From assembly GCF_001941975.2 (NCBI RefSeq), contig NZ_CP146991.1, positions 1,179,501-1,243,500 of the forward strand: a DNA stretch of 64,000 nt. Reading direction: 5' to 3'. The position numbers were made by a program, and so were the translations under genes. How positions within the stretch are numbered: the first letter of the stretch is position 1; the number at the start of each line of letters is the position of its first letter. Source of the stretch: Sporomusa sphaeroides DSM 2875. Lineage in GTDB: Bacteria; Bacillota; Negativicutes; Sporomusales; Sporomusaceae. Shown here piece by piece: positions 44,927 to 53,939 of the stretch. The notes below the pieces were generated by a model. That model did no database searches. It saw nothing but the letters and a program-made list of their open reading frames with translations, and was not told the origin of the DNA.

Positions 44927-45577
44927 ATGATGGAACAAAAACTAATTGAACAAATCGTAAGCCGGGTGTTGGCTTCCTTGCCTGAGTTACAGCAGGCCCC
45001 AAAAGCTGAGCAAGGTATACCTGTAGGCGTATCCAACCGCCACATCCACCTTTCTGCCGGGCATATCGAAACCCTGTTCGGCAGCGGCTATGCCTTAACC
45101 AAAGATAAAGACCTCAAACAGGTGGGCGAATATGCCGCCAAAGAAACCGTGACCCTGGTCGGGCCGAAAGGTATTATCAGGAATGTAAGGGTTTTAGGAC
45201 CGGTACGGGCCTTTACCCAGGTTGAAATATCCCGCACCGACGGCTTTGGCTTAGGGGTGGTGCCGCCGCTCAGGGATTCAGGCAACCTTGACGGTTCGCC
45301 CGGCATTGTTGTCGTTGGTCCTAAGGGGGCGGTTACCCTTACGCAAGGCGTAATTTGCGCTGCCCGGCATATCCACATGGAAGCAGCGGCTGCCCTGGCG
45401 TTTCAGGTAGCCGACGGCGACCGTGTCACGGTTAAAATACCAGGCCCCCGGGGCGGAACCTTTGATAATGTACTTATCCGGGTAAATCCGGATTTCCGCC
45501 TGGAATTTCATATTGATACAGATGAGGCCAATGCCGCGGGACTCACAAACGGCGATTTGGTCACACTGTGCAAATAG
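44927..45577 (+). CDS. pduL: Phosphotransacylase PduL
   Basis: This 216-residue enzyme converts propionyl-CoA to propionyl-phosphate. It is unrelated to classic Pta. An amphipathic N-terminal helix (KLIEQIVSRVLASLPEL) is a targeting peptide, then two PduL beta-barrel domains follow with VGVSNRHIHLS (metal-binding His pair) near residue 30 and CAARHIHMEAAAA near residue 147. There is no propionate kinase (PduW) in the window, so that step is elsewhere. Confidence 0.95.
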   Translation: MMEQKLIEQIVSRVLASLPELQQAPKAEQGIPVGVSNRHIHLSAGHIETLFGSGYALTKDKDLKQVGEYAAKETVTLVGPKGIIRNVRVLGPVRAFTQVEISRTDGFGLGVVPPLRDSGNLDGSPGIVVVGPKGAVTLTQGVICAARHIHMEAAAALAFQVADGDRVTVKIPGPRGGTFDNVLIRVNPDFRLEFHIDTDEANAAGLTNGDLVTLCK

Positions 45578-45589
45578 GGGAGAACTAAT

Positions 45590-46378
45590 GTGGACAATGA
45601 AAAACTTGTGGAGTTAATTACCGCTGAAGTATTGCAGCGGCTCAGCCGGATACCGGCGAAACCGGCAGAACCCGCAGCTAAAGCGCTGGCTATTTTCACG
45701 GGTGGAACCATTGGTCTTGAGGTAAGCCTGGAAGAGTTGAAAAAATTACAGGCCATAGGTACTGAAATCACGGTTGTACTGTCACAGGCAGCCGAAACCA
45801 TTGTCGGAGAAAACTGGATCAAAGAGAAACTGGGTAGTCACATACAGCTTGTCACTACCCAGTCCCCTTATCCGGGAAAGCATCTGCGTGCAGCCGATGT
45901 GGTGCTGGTGCCTGTACTTACACAAAATACGGCAGCAAGACTGGCACACACCCTGTCCGATACCATGGTTTGTACCGTGCTGCTTCAAGCCCTGATGCTT
46001 GGTAAACCCGTAATTGCGGCAATCAATGCCGCCGATCCGGAAGATAGCTGGCGAATGCAAAAAAATATGGCCAATGCCGCGCCGGCGCTGCGAGCAGCAT
46101 TGGCTGCCAATCTCAAAAAAATAGAAACCTTCGGTATCCGGCTTATACCGGTAGAACAGTTAGCCAGCGTAGCCAGAGAAGCACTGAGCCGGGAGGTGCC
46201 GTCTGTTTTACCAGGGATGGCGGCCAGGTCTGCCAAAAAACAAGTCCTCGATGCCGAAGCCGTAAAACGTGCGGTCCAAGGTGGCCACAAAACCATCACT
46301 GTTGTACAAGGTACGATTATCACGCCGCTGGCCGGTGATATCGCCAGAGAGTCCGGCTTACATATTGTTTACACATGA
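45590..46378 (+). CDS. Flavoprotein-like microcompartment protein with targeting helix
   Basis: This 262-residue protein has an N-terminal amphipathic helix (DNEKLVELITAEVLQRLSRI) like the encapsulation peptides of PduD, PduE, PduL and PduP, then a domain resembling the flavoprotein (FMN-binding, PF02441-like) fold with FTGGTIGLEVSLEELKK and ADVVLVPVLTQNTAARL. Proteins of this kind occur in pdu loci of Clostridia but their reaction is not firmly known; a role in flavin or cobalamin redox is possible. GTG start at 45590 after GGGGAGAAC. Confidence 0.8.
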   Translation: MDNEKLVELITAEVLQRLSRIPAKPAEPAAKALAIFTGGTIGLEVSLEELKKLQAIGTEITVVLSQAAETIVGENWIKEKLGSHIQLVTTQSPYPGKHLRAADVVLVPVLTQNTAARLAHTLSDTMVCTVLLQALMLGKPVIAAINAADPEDSWRMQKNMANAAPALRAALAANLKKIETFGIRLIPVEQLASVAREALSREVPSVLPGMAARSAKKQVLDAEAVKRAVQGGHKTITVVQGTIITPLAGDIARESGLHIVYT

Positions 46379-46432
46379 GGACGAGAAATACCTGACAATC
46401 CCATCCCTGAAAAGTAAGGAGGATGAAGCAAT

Positions 46433-46717
46433 ATGTGGGTAGGGAAGATAATCGGAACCCTTGTGGCCACAGCCAAAGACGACAGTCTGGTTGGCAGCAA
46501 GCTGCTGATTGTGCAGCCAATTGCGCTGGGCAGTCAGCCGGCCGGTGCCCCCATTGTGGCGGTAGATACTATTGGTTCCGGGACAGGCGAGACCGTGCTG
46601 GTGGTGTCAGGCAGTTCTGCCCGGCAGGTAACCGGTAATCCCCGGTCGGCAGTGGATGCCGCTATTGTGGGGATTATTGACACCATGGAAATAGATAAAA
46701 GTTTACTCGAGGAGTAA
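46433..46717 (+). CDS. pduN: Pentameric shell vertex protein PduN/EutN
   Basis: This 94-residue BMV protein caps the icosahedral vertices. The family pattern is visible: the start VGKIIGTLVATAKDDSLVG, the middle AVDTIGSGTGETVLVVSGSS. AAGGAGGATG lies before the ATG. Its place between the flavoprotein and PduO is standard. Confidence 0.94.
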   Translation: MWVGKIIGTLVATAKDDSLVGSKLLIVQPIALGSQPAGAPIVAVDTIGSGTGETVLVVSGSSARQVTGNPRSAVDAAIVGIIDTMEIDKSLLEE

Positions 46718-46723
46718 TCGGCG

Positions 46724-47701
46724 ATGAAAGTGTATACCAAAACAGGTGATGAAGGAAAAACCAGTCTGCTGAGCAGAGAGCGGGTATTTAAAGACAGTGT
46801 CAGAGTACATGCTTATGGTACTGTGGATGAGGCCAACGCTGCCATGGGCCTGGCAAAATCCCTGACCGATAAAGAGTGGGCTGTTACCATTATTCATGGA
46901 ATTCAAGCAGAACTTATCGCACTAAATGCCGATTTGGCGACAGACGGCAGTGTGACGGACAGCAGCAAATATCGCATTACTCCCAGTCATGTGGCAAGAC
47001 TGGAAAGCATCATTGACAAATTGGAAGAGCAGCGTATTCCTGAGCGGCATTTTATTACCCCGGGAGCAACAACCGCCAGTGCGGCGCTTGATCTGGCCCG
47101 GACCATTGTCCGGCGTGCCGAACGGTGTATTGTCAGACTGAGGCGTACAGAAACCGTGTCCCAGCCGGTTGCCCTGTACCTCAACCGGTTATCTGACCTG
47201 CTGTTTGTTTTAGCCAGATGTGTGGAGCAGGAAGCTCTGATTGCGAAGGTAACTCAGGCCGTAATGCGGGTTCTGCAAAAGCATGGACCAAATGAGGGAG
47301 GGACAAGTGATATGCTGGAAAGAGCCAAAAGAATGATAGCAGCTGCTGAAAAGAAAGCTGTCGAGATTGGTGTGCCGATGGTTATCGCCGTGGTTGATGC
47401 CGGTGGCAACCTTGTTGCGCAGGAGCGGATGGACAATGCCTTATTGGCAAGTGTCTCCATTGCGCTTAATAAGGCTTATACCGCAGTAGCCCTCAAAATG
47501 TCTACAGACCAAGCTGCTGTTGTTGCTCAGCCCGGACAAATGCTATATGGGATAAATACTGCCGACAACTGCCGGATTGTTGTCTTTGGCGGTGGTTTCC
47601 CCCTTTGGGAAGAAGGCGCTTTAGTCGGCGGCATTGGTGTAAGCGGCGGCTCTGTTGAGGAAGATATGGCGGTAGCCCAAGCCGGTCTTGCCGCTTTTTA
47701 G
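46724..47701 (+). CDS. pduO: Cob(I)alamin adenosyltransferase PduO (two-domain)
   Basis: This 325-residue protein has an N-terminal ATP:cob(I)alamin adenosyltransferase (residues 1-175; KVYTKTGDEGKTSLL at the start, RRAERCIVRLRR near residue 132) and a C-terminal HbpS-like/GlcG domain (residues 195-325). It remakes adenosylcobalamin from reduced B12. It lies 6 bases after pduN and works with PduS. Confidence 0.95.
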   Translation: MKVYTKTGDEGKTSLLSRERVFKDSVRVHAYGTVDEANAAMGLAKSLTDKEWAVTIIHGIQAELIALNADLATDGSVTDSSKYRITPSHVARLESIIDKLEEQRIPERHFITPGATTASAALDLARTIVRRAERCIVRLRRTETVSQPVALYLNRLSDLLFVLARCVEQEALIAKVTQAVMRVLQKHGPNEGGTSDMLERAKRMIAAAEKKAVEIGVPMVIAVVDAGGNLVAQERMDNALLASVSIALNKAYTAVALKMSTDQAAVVAQPGQMLYGINTADNCRIVVFGGGFPLWEEGALVGGIGVSGGSVEEDMAVAQAGLAAF

Positions 47702-47772
47702 TCCAGACGGAGCGCATAGCTTGCTTAAATCGCTGAGTCCTTATCAAACAAATGGTGCCGGATGCAGGGCCC

Positions 47773-47876
47773 GGCGCGGGCGGCCGTCATCCAATGCTGC
47801 GCCGCTGGCGCTTAACCTCCGCTTATGCATAACGGCCGCCCGCGCCTCAGCAATGTTGCGGTCATAAGGACCGCAA
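47773..47876. repeat. GC-rich nested palindromes inside the pdu operon
   Basis: A perfect 15-bp inverted repeat (47773-47787 and 47832-47846) encloses a smaller hairpin GCGCC/GGCGC (47799-47811). A second stem TTGCGGTC/GACCGCAA (47856-47876) follows. The 213-base gap between pduO and pduP holds no gene. It may be an attenuating or processing structure, or an inserted palindromic element; base composition is more GC-rich than the flanks. Confidence 0.75.
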
Positions 47877-47914
47877 GCGGGTTTTGTTAACAGGGCACGG
47901 AAGGAGGAAGATAC

Positions 47915-49354
47915 ATGACTATTGATCCAAATTTAATTGCAAAAATTGCAGCCGAAGTAATGGCCAGAGTACAGGAACGGCAGCCGGAAACAGTTTCAGC
48001 CGGTGAAGGTATTTTCCCAACCGTTGATGAAGCTGTGGCTGCCGCCCGCGCCGCGCAAAAACAGTTGAAAAAACTATCGATAGAAAAACGGGAAGAACTC
48101 ATCCAGGCTATGCGTCAGGCTGCTTGCGACAATGCAGAACTGCTGGCGGAAATGGGTGTCAGCGAATCCGGCATGGGGCGCGTCAGCGATAAAGTCATCA
48201 AAAACCGGTTAGCTGCCACTAAAACTCCGGGAACCGAGGATCTTAAGAGTGAAGCCTGGAGCGGCGACCGCGGCCTGACGCTGATTGAAATGGGGCCATA
48301 TGGGGTCATTGGCTCGATTACGCCGACAACCAATCCTTCGGAAACCGTGATTTGTAACGGGATTGGAATGATTGCCGCCGGCAATGCCGTTGTTTTCAGT
48401 CCGCATCCCACAGCCAAAAATACTTCGCTGGTAACAATAAAACTATTAAATAAAGCCATCATCCAAGCCGGCGGCCCGCCCAATTTACTGACCGCCGTGG
48501 CCGAGCCGTCACTGGCGGCAACCAACGCCATGATGCAGCATCCTGATATTAATATGCTGGTAGCTACCGGCGGTCCGGCTGTAGTCAAAGCGGTTATGTC
48601 CTGCGGTAAAAAAGCCATAGGTGCCGGTGCGGGTAATCCGCCTGCTGTTGTTGATGAAACGGCAGATATCGAAAAAGCGGCCAAAGACATTATCGACGGC
48701 TGCTCTTTTGACAACAATCTGCCTTGCATTGCCGAAAAGGAAGTTATCGTTGTCGGCAGTGTTGCCGATAAGCTGATGGCTTATATGCAGCGGTATGGTG
48801 CTTATTTAATCTCAGGTCCTGATGTTGACAGACTGGCCAAGGTTATCCTGACAGAAAAAGCAGAACTGGCTGCTGCCGGCTGCACTGAGAAGCCGAAAAA
48901 ATCCTATGCAGTCAATAAAAACTATGTTGGTAAGGATGCCCGGTATATTCTAAGTCAAATTGGCATTCAGGTACCTGACAGCATTCGTGCCGTTATTTGT
49001 GAGACGCCGGCCGACCATCCGTTTGTGGTGGAAGAATTGATGATGCCGGTGCTGCCGGTTGTGCAGGTGAAAGATATTGATGCTGCCATCGAATTAGCCG
49101 TTAAGGTTGAGCATGGCAACAGGCATACAGCCATTATGCATTCCAAAAATGTAGATAACTTAACCAAACTGGCGAAAGCCATCGAGACTACCATTTTCGT
49201 CAAAAATGCTCCGTCCTATGCCGGTATCGGTGTTGGCGGGGAAGGGTTTACTACCTTTACGATCGCCGGTCCGACAGGCGAAGGGCTCACTTCACCGCGC
49301 AGCTTTACCCGCCAGCGCCGCTGCGTGCTTGTGGATGCACTGTCTATCGTGTGA
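47915..49354 (+). CDS. pduP: CoA-acylating propionaldehyde dehydrogenase
   Basis: This 479-residue enzyme oxidises propionaldehyde to propionyl-CoA with NAD+. Its first 18 residues (MTIDPNLIAKIAAEVMAR) are the classic encapsulation peptide. The catalytic Cys is in CSFDNNLPCIAEKEVI near residue 269; MGPYGVIGSITPTTNPSE binds NAD. AAGGAGG precedes the ATG. The gap before it contains palindromes. Confidence 0.95.
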   Translation: MTIDPNLIAKIAAEVMARVQERQPETVSAGEGIFPTVDEAVAAARAAQKQLKKLSIEKREELIQAMRQAACDNAELLAEMGVSESGMGRVSDKVIKNRLAATKTPGTEDLKSEAWSGDRGLTLIEMGPYGVIGSITPTTNPSETVICNGIGMIAAGNAVVFSPHPTAKNTSLVTIKLLNKAIIQAGGPPNLLTAVAEPSLAATNAMMQHPDINMLVATGGPAVVKAVMSCGKKAIGAGAGNPPAVVDETADIEKAAKDIIDGCSFDNNLPCIAEKEVIVVGSVADKLMAYMQRYGAYLISGPDVDRLAKVILTEKAELAAAGCTEKPKKSYAVNKNYVGKDARYILSQIGIQVPDSIRAVICETPADHPFVVEELMMPVLPVVQVKDIDAAIELAVKVEHGNRHTAIMHSKNVDNLTKLAKAIETTIFVKNAPSYAGIGVGGEGFTTFTIAGPTGEGLTSPRSFTRQRRCVLVDALSIV

Positions 49355-49454
49355 CCGGCCTGCGCTGCAGACTCCCGCAGAGGTTGCGGCGGTCAAGTCC
49401 CCGGATAAGGGCCGGTTTGGATAAGGCATTAGGCAAAGAAAGCAGGTGAGACGT

Positions 49455-50789
49455 ATGCGGGAAGAAATTATTGCCGCCGTCAAAGCGGCAGGGGTTGTGG
49501 GAGCCGGCGGTGCCGGTTTTCCCACCCATGTCAAAATTAACGCCGCTGTGGATACTGTCATTGTTAATGGTGCCGAGTGTGAGCCGCTCTTAAGAGCCCA
49601 TCAGCTCCTCATGGACACGGAAAGCAGCAAGCTGCTTATCGGGCTGAAGGCCGTCATGCTGGCTACCGGTGCGCGGCGCGGGGTTATTGGACTCAAACGC
49701 AAATATGCGGCTGCCGTAGACAAGTTGCAGGCAGAATTTAAGCAGGCCAAAGAGCAGGAGCTGGAACTCTTTTTTCTGGCAGATATCTACCCGGCCGGCG
49801 ACGAACAGGTGCTTGTGCATGAAGTGACCGGCAGAATTGTGCCGGAAGGCGGTATTCCGCTCCATGTCGGTGTAGTGGTGGCCAATGTCGAAACTATGAT
49901 CAACATCGCGGAGGCGCTTGCCGGTAAGCCGGTGACCGGAAAATACGTTACCGTAACCGGGGCTGTCGGCAGGCCGGCTACCTTTAAAGCACCTATCGGC
50001 ATGGCTATCAGGGAACTCATTGAGCTTGCGGGTGGAACCACTGTCCGGGACTATGCCGTTATTGACGGCGGTCCCATGATGGGTAAGCTTACTACGGTTG
50101 ATCAGCCTGTGACTAAAACCACCGGCGGCATTATCGTATTGCCGGCAGAACATTCGCTGGTCAGTGGAAAAAGTATGCCATGGCCGGTTGTCGCTAACCG
50201 GGCCAAGGCGGTTTGCTGCAATTGCCGGGCTTGTACCGATGTCTGCCCCCGTTATCTTTTAGGCCATAGCCTGGAACCGCACCGGATTATGCAGGCGTTT
50301 GGCCGGGGGCAGTGTAATGCCGGTGATGTTGTTACCCAGGCCTTTCTCTGCTGTGAATGCGGGGCTTGTGATACCTTTGGCTGTACGATGGGATTATCGC
50401 CGCGCCGGGTCAATGCCGAACTGAAGCGGCAATTTGGGCAGGCGGGGATTAAAAATCAACATAATGCCAAACCGCGATATCCCCGTACCACCCGGCAGTA
50501 TCGCCTTATTCCGGCAAAACGGCTGCTCTACCGCCTGGGGCTGGAGGCCTATGATGGCAACGCTCCCCTAGTGACAAACCCGGTCACAACCCAAGCGGTC
50601 AGAATATTGCTTTTACAGCATATTGGTATTCCGGCCCAGCCTATTGTGCGCGTGGGTGCCATGGTCAATAAGGGTGACCTTATTGCTGTCATACCGGAAG
50701 GGGCAGCTGTGGGATGCAATCTGCATGCCAGTATTTCCGGACAGGTAGCTGCCGTGGATGACGCAATCGTCATTCAGGCAATGTCATGA
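49455..50789 (+). CDS. pduS: Cobalamin reductase PduS
   Basis: This 444-residue RnfC-like flavoprotein reduces cob(III)alamin and feeds PduO. The FMN/NADH region GAGGAGFPTHVK is near residue 16. Two [4Fe-4S] sites are visible: CCNCRACTDVCPRY near residue 255 and CCECGACDTFGC near 298. The ATG at 49455 follows GCAGGTGAG. It precedes pduT, whose Fe-S shell trimer may pass electrons. Confidence 0.94.
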   Translation: MREEIIAAVKAAGVVGAGGAGFPTHVKINAAVDTVIVNGAECEPLLRAHQLLMDTESSKLLIGLKAVMLATGARRGVIGLKRKYAAAVDKLQAEFKQAKEQELELFFLADIYPAGDEQVLVHEVTGRIVPEGGIPLHVGVVVANVETMINIAEALAGKPVTGKYVTVTGAVGRPATFKAPIGMAIRELIELAGGTTVRDYAVIDGGPMMGKLTTVDQPVTKTTGGIIVLPAEHSLVSGKSMPWPVVANRAKAVCCNCRACTDVCPRYLLGHSLEPHRIMQAFGRGQCNAGDVVTQAFLCCECGACDTFGCTMGLSPRRVNAELKRQFGQAGIKNQHNAKPRYPRTTRQYRLIPAKRLLYRLGLEAYDGNAPLVTNPVTTQAVRILLLQHIGIPAQPIVRVGAMVNKGDLIAVIPEGAAVGCNLHASISGQVAAVDDAIVIQAMS

Positions 50790-50805
50790 AGCAGGGGGGA
50801 AGACA

Positions 50806-51357
50806 ATGAAACGAGCCATAGGATTGGTGGAACTTACGAATATTACCAGAGGCATTTTGGTGGCTGATACAATGTTGAAGGCCGCCAATGTGGAGCTGCT
50901 GCTTTCCCAACCCCTGTGCCCGGGCAAATATGTCGTCATGGTTGGCGGTGATGTCGGTGCGGTGCAAAGCGCAGTACGGAGCGGCAAGAGTGTTGGCGGC
51001 GCAGAAAACGTGGTGGACGAATTTGTGCTGGCCAATATTCATCCTGACGTATTCCAGGCATTATCGGGCTGTACGGAGGTTAAGCAGATAAAATCCCTGG
51101 GAGTCATTGAAAGCTATTCGGTAGCCTCGGCGATTGTTGCCGCCGATACGGCAGCTAAAGCCGCTGCCGTGCAGCTGCTGGAAGTGCGCCTGGCACGCGG
51201 GATGGGCGGCAAGGCGGTAGTATCGGTTACTGGTGAGATTGGCGCGGTGACAGCGGCTGTCCGGGCTGGCAGCAATGCGATTGCTCACACTGGTTTCCTG
51301 GTAGATCAGCTGGTTATTGCGGCGCCGCACCCAGGGCTTCATCAAGCCTTATTTTAG
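50806..51357 (+). CDS. pduT: Iron-sulfur shell protein PduT
   Basis: This 183-residue protein has two BMC domains. Cys38 (in LLSQPLCPGKYV) lies at the trimer three-fold axis, where PduT is known to hold a [4Fe-4S] cluster. I chose the ATG at 50806 behind GGGGGGAAG; this puts the Cys at the known position. It may carry electrons across the shell for PduS. Confidence 0.94.
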   Translation: MKRAIGLVELTNITRGILVADTMLKAANVELLLSQPLCPGKYVVMVGGDVGAVQSAVRSGKSVGGAENVVDEFVLANIHPDVFQALSGCTEVKQIKSLGVIESYSVASAIVAADTAAKAAAVQLLEVRLARGMGGKAVVSVTGEIGAVTAAVRAGSNAIAHTGFLVDQLVIAAPHPGLHQALF

Positions 51358-51389
51358 ATAACCTGAATAACGAACAAAGGAGGTATATT

Positions 51390-52118
51390 ATGTCGACTCC
51401 ATATTTCGGTGAATTTATGGGTGTAGCTGTTTTGTGTTTTCTTGGCAATGGGGTTGTGGCCAGCTCGCTGCTAAAACTGTCAAAGGCAGAAGGCTCAGGC
51501 TGGTTTAATATCATTACCGGCTGGATGGTTGCTGTTGGCATGGGGGTGTATGTTGCCATTGCCTGCGGTGCACCCCAGGCCGATATTAACCCGGCAGTAA
51601 CCTTTGCCAAATTGCTTAATGGGGTATACGCCGCTCCGGAAGCGCTTATTATTATGGTGGCCCAGGTTGCCGGCGGCATTCTTGGCGGTTGTCTTACTTA
51701 TTTGTTTTTCCGGGGTCACTGGGAGCTTACTGAAGATCCGGGGATTAAGCTTGCCGTCTTCAGCACCGGTCCGGCAATCCGCAATTATGGTCAAAATCTG
51801 CTGTGTGAAATTATGGCGACATTTATGCTGGTCTTTGTAATTTTTGCGATGTTCTCCAAGCCCGTAGGCGGGATGGCTCCGGGCTTTGGCCCGTTCATGG
51901 TCGCTGTTTTGGTGTGGGGCCTGGGGTCCAGCTTAGGGGGTACTACCGGTTATGCTATGAATCCGGCCCGTGATTTGGGACCAAGAATTGCCCATGCTCT
52001 TTGCCCGATTCCCGGCAAAGGCGCTTCTGACTGGGCGTATTCCTGGGTGCCGGTAGTCGGACCGTTTATTGGCGGTGGTATAGCGTTTGCCGTCGCCAAA
52101 AGTGCCGGCATTCTCTAA
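51390..52118 (+). CDS. pduF: MIP-family glycerol/diol facilitator
   Basis: This 242-residue aquaglyceroporin has the two channel motifs, NPA in DINPAVTFAK and NPA in AMNPARDLGPR with the Arg and Asp following that mark glycerol-type channels. It should allow uptake of propanediol or glycerol. It follows the pdu genes by 32 bases with AAAGGAGG, so it is the last gene of the operon. Confidence 0.92.
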   Translation: MSTPYFGEFMGVAVLCFLGNGVVASSLLKLSKAEGSGWFNIITGWMVAVGMGVYVAIACGAPQADINPAVTFAKLLNGVYAAPEALIIMVAQVAGGILGGCLTYLFFRGHWELTEDPGIKLAVFSTGPAIRNYGQNLLCEIMATFMLVFVIFAMFSKPVGGMAPGFGPFMVAVLVWGLGSSLGGTTGYAMNPARDLGPRIAHALCPIPGKGASDWAYSWVPVVGPFIGGGIAFAVAKSAGIL

Positions 52119-52222
52119 ACAAGTAACCTGCCATTGGCTCCAGGCTGGCTGCTTTGGCAGGAATTTCATACATAAAGAAAATACAGATTGCACCGGGCCC
52201 TTGGCAGGCGGTGCAAGCCGAT

Positions 52223-52262
52223 AAAAAAGACAATGCTAAATTGATTTAGCATTGTCTTTTTT
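52223..52262. terminator. Bidirectional terminator between the pdu operon and the Mrp cluster
   Basis: An 18-bp stem (52223-52240 with 52245-52262) has six As on the left and six or more Ts on the right, so it can end the pdu transcript from the left and the minus-strand Mrp gene from the right. Confidence 0.85.
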
Positions 52263-52282
52263 TGCGCTGTCTCTGTGATTAC

Positions 52283-53488
52283 TTAATGACTGTCACAGCT
52301 ATGCCCATGTTCGTGGTCACAGGTATTGTCGGTGCTGACAAGTTCGCCCCGAAGGTAAAGCGCAACCAGGTTTGCCGGTGTGTCCACAGGCGCGCCGCAG
52401 GCGACTGTTACGCCACGCTGCTGCAAAATAGCTTGTGCTGCTTCCCCCATACCGCCAACAATGATATCGGTACAACCTTGAGCGGCTACCCAGTTGGGAA
52501 TAACGCCAGGCGCATGAGGCGGCGGGGTGAGGGCTTCCTGTTTGACGATTTCTCCATCCGCCACGGTGAGGATAGCGAATTGTTCACAGTGACCAAAATG
52601 GGTACAGAGTTTTCCCTGGACTACCGGAATTGCAATTTTCATGTTGCTTTTACCGCCTTTCAGCTTAGTTTGATGAGACAGATTATGCAGCAATTGGCTA
52701 ACAATTTCCTGCATTTGCGTTTTGGTATGACTGGTCAGAGTATCAAGACTTTGGCCGGCATCGCCGGCGGTGACTACGCCGGGATCAATTGGGAGCTGTC
52801 CCAAAAAGGGAAGGTGGTATTTCGCCGCCGTTTTTTCGCCGCCGCCGCTTTTAAAAATAGCATGGGTATTGCCGCAGGAGGGGCAAACAAAACCGCTCAT
52901 ATTCTCAATAATGCCCAATACCGGCATTTTGACGGTCTGGCAAAATTGGATGGATTTGCGCACATCTGCCAGGGCAATTTCTTGCGGAGTTGTTACGACA
53001 ACAGCCTGGCAGCCGGTTATTGTCTGAGCTACGGTCAACGGCTCGTCGCCGGTTCCGGGAGGGCTGTCAATAATCAAAAAGTCGAGCGGCCCCCAGTTTA
53101 CCTCTGCTAAAAATTGGCGAATAATCCCGATTTTCATTGGACCGCGCCAGATAAGCGGATCATCAGGCTGCTTCAATAAGCCCTGAATGGATACTACCTT
53201 TACATTATCTGTATAATAATATGGCTGAATTTGGGTGCCAATGGTGTTGAGCGGTAAGCCGGTAAGTCCTAACAGCCCGGCGACACTGGGGCCATGTACG
53301 TCGACATCAAGCAGACCTACGGTATAGCCCTGATTGCCCAGAAATACTGCTAAGCTGGTGGCAACCGTACTTTTACCGACACCGCCTTTACCGCTCATGA
53401 CTAAAATTTTGTGATCAACATTCTCTAAAAAACGAGTAATCTGCTGATCTTGTGCTTTTGCGTGCTGATCATTAGTATTACAGGCCAT
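52283..53488 (-). CDS. Mrp/NBP35-type Fe-S ATPase fused to a NifX/NifB-like domain
   Basis: This 401-residue protein is a P-loop ATPase (residues 25-270: SGKGGVGKSTVA, LLDVDVHGPS and the CPSC Fe-S motif in GFVCPSCGN) joined to a C-terminal dinitrogenase iron-molybdenum cofactor domain (from about residue 285, MKIAIPVVQGKLCTHFGHC), with a His/Cys-rich tail. NBP35 proteins carry Fe-S clusters to targets. The fusion suggests delivery and storage of a metal cluster. I chose the Met at 53488; the Met at 53500 adjoins the ribosome site too closely. The target enzyme is not known. Confidence 0.88.
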   Translation of the reverse strand: MACNTNDQHAKAQDQQITRFLENVDHKILVMSGKGGVGKSTVATSLAVFLGNQGYTVGLLDVDVHGPSVAGLLGLTGLPLNTIGTQIQPYYYTDNVKVVSIQGLLKQPDDPLIWRGPMKIGIIRQFLAEVNWGPLDFLIIDSPPGTGDEPLTVAQTITGCQAVVVTTPQEIALADVRKSIQFCQTVKMPVLGIIENMSGFVCPSCGNTHAIFKSGGGEKTAAKYHLPFLGQLPIDPGVVTAGDAGQSLDTLTSHTKTQMQEIVSQLLHNLSHQTKLKGGKSNMKIAIPVVQGKLCTHFGHCEQFAILTVADGEIVKQEALTPPPHAPGVIPNWVAAQGCTDIIVGGMGEAAQAILQQRGVTVACGAPVDTPANLVALYLRGELVSTDNTCDHEHGHSCDSH

Positions 53489-53535
53489 GCTAAGCTTCAT
53501 CTCCCTTTGTTAATCTGATCGTATAAAACTGTTAA

Positions 53536-53889
53536 TTAGGATTTGGGTGCAGTGATCGGTGTCAAGTTTCCCGCAAGGAAAGCTTCCAGGGCGGCTTTGA
53601 CGGTATTGTTCTCAGTACCTAATGAATACATGGAAATATTCGCTGCACTAACAATTTTGAAGGCTTTAGGACCGACATGGCCGGTAATCAGCACACCGGC
53701 TCCGGTTTTTGCCAGTAATTGTCCTGCCTGAATGCCGGCGCCATGGGCGGCTTCCAGGTTTTGCGTGTTCGCGACAGTTTCCCAGGTGTCTTTTTCCTGG
53801 TCATAAATTACAAAATAATCAGCCCGGCCAAAGCGGGTATCGACGCTTGCCTGGCAGTCTTCGCCGTGGGCGGTAATCGCAATTTTCAT
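53536..53889 (-). CDS. NifX/NifB-like metal-cluster binding protein
   Basis: This 117-residue single-domain protein of the dinitrogenase iron-molybdenum cofactor family begins MKIAITAHGEDCQASVDTRF and ends with the typical GHVGPKAFKIVS block. Upstream in-frame codons would place 46 extra basic residues in front with no family match; the internal Met at 53889 has GCGAGGG 9 bases ahead. It lies between the Fe-S ATPases and the Mrp-NifX fusion in one direction and probably handles the same cluster. Confidence 0.85.
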   Translation of the reverse strand: MKIAITAHGEDCQASVDTRFGRADYFVIYDQEKDTWETVANTQNLEAAHGAGIQAGQLLAKTGAGVLITGHVGPKAFKIVSAANISMYSLGTENNTVKAALEAFLAGNLTPITAPKS

Positions 53890-53939
53890 GGTATGTACCC
53901 TCGCTTTCTTACTGATTAGGTTATGTGTCTGCCGTTTGC

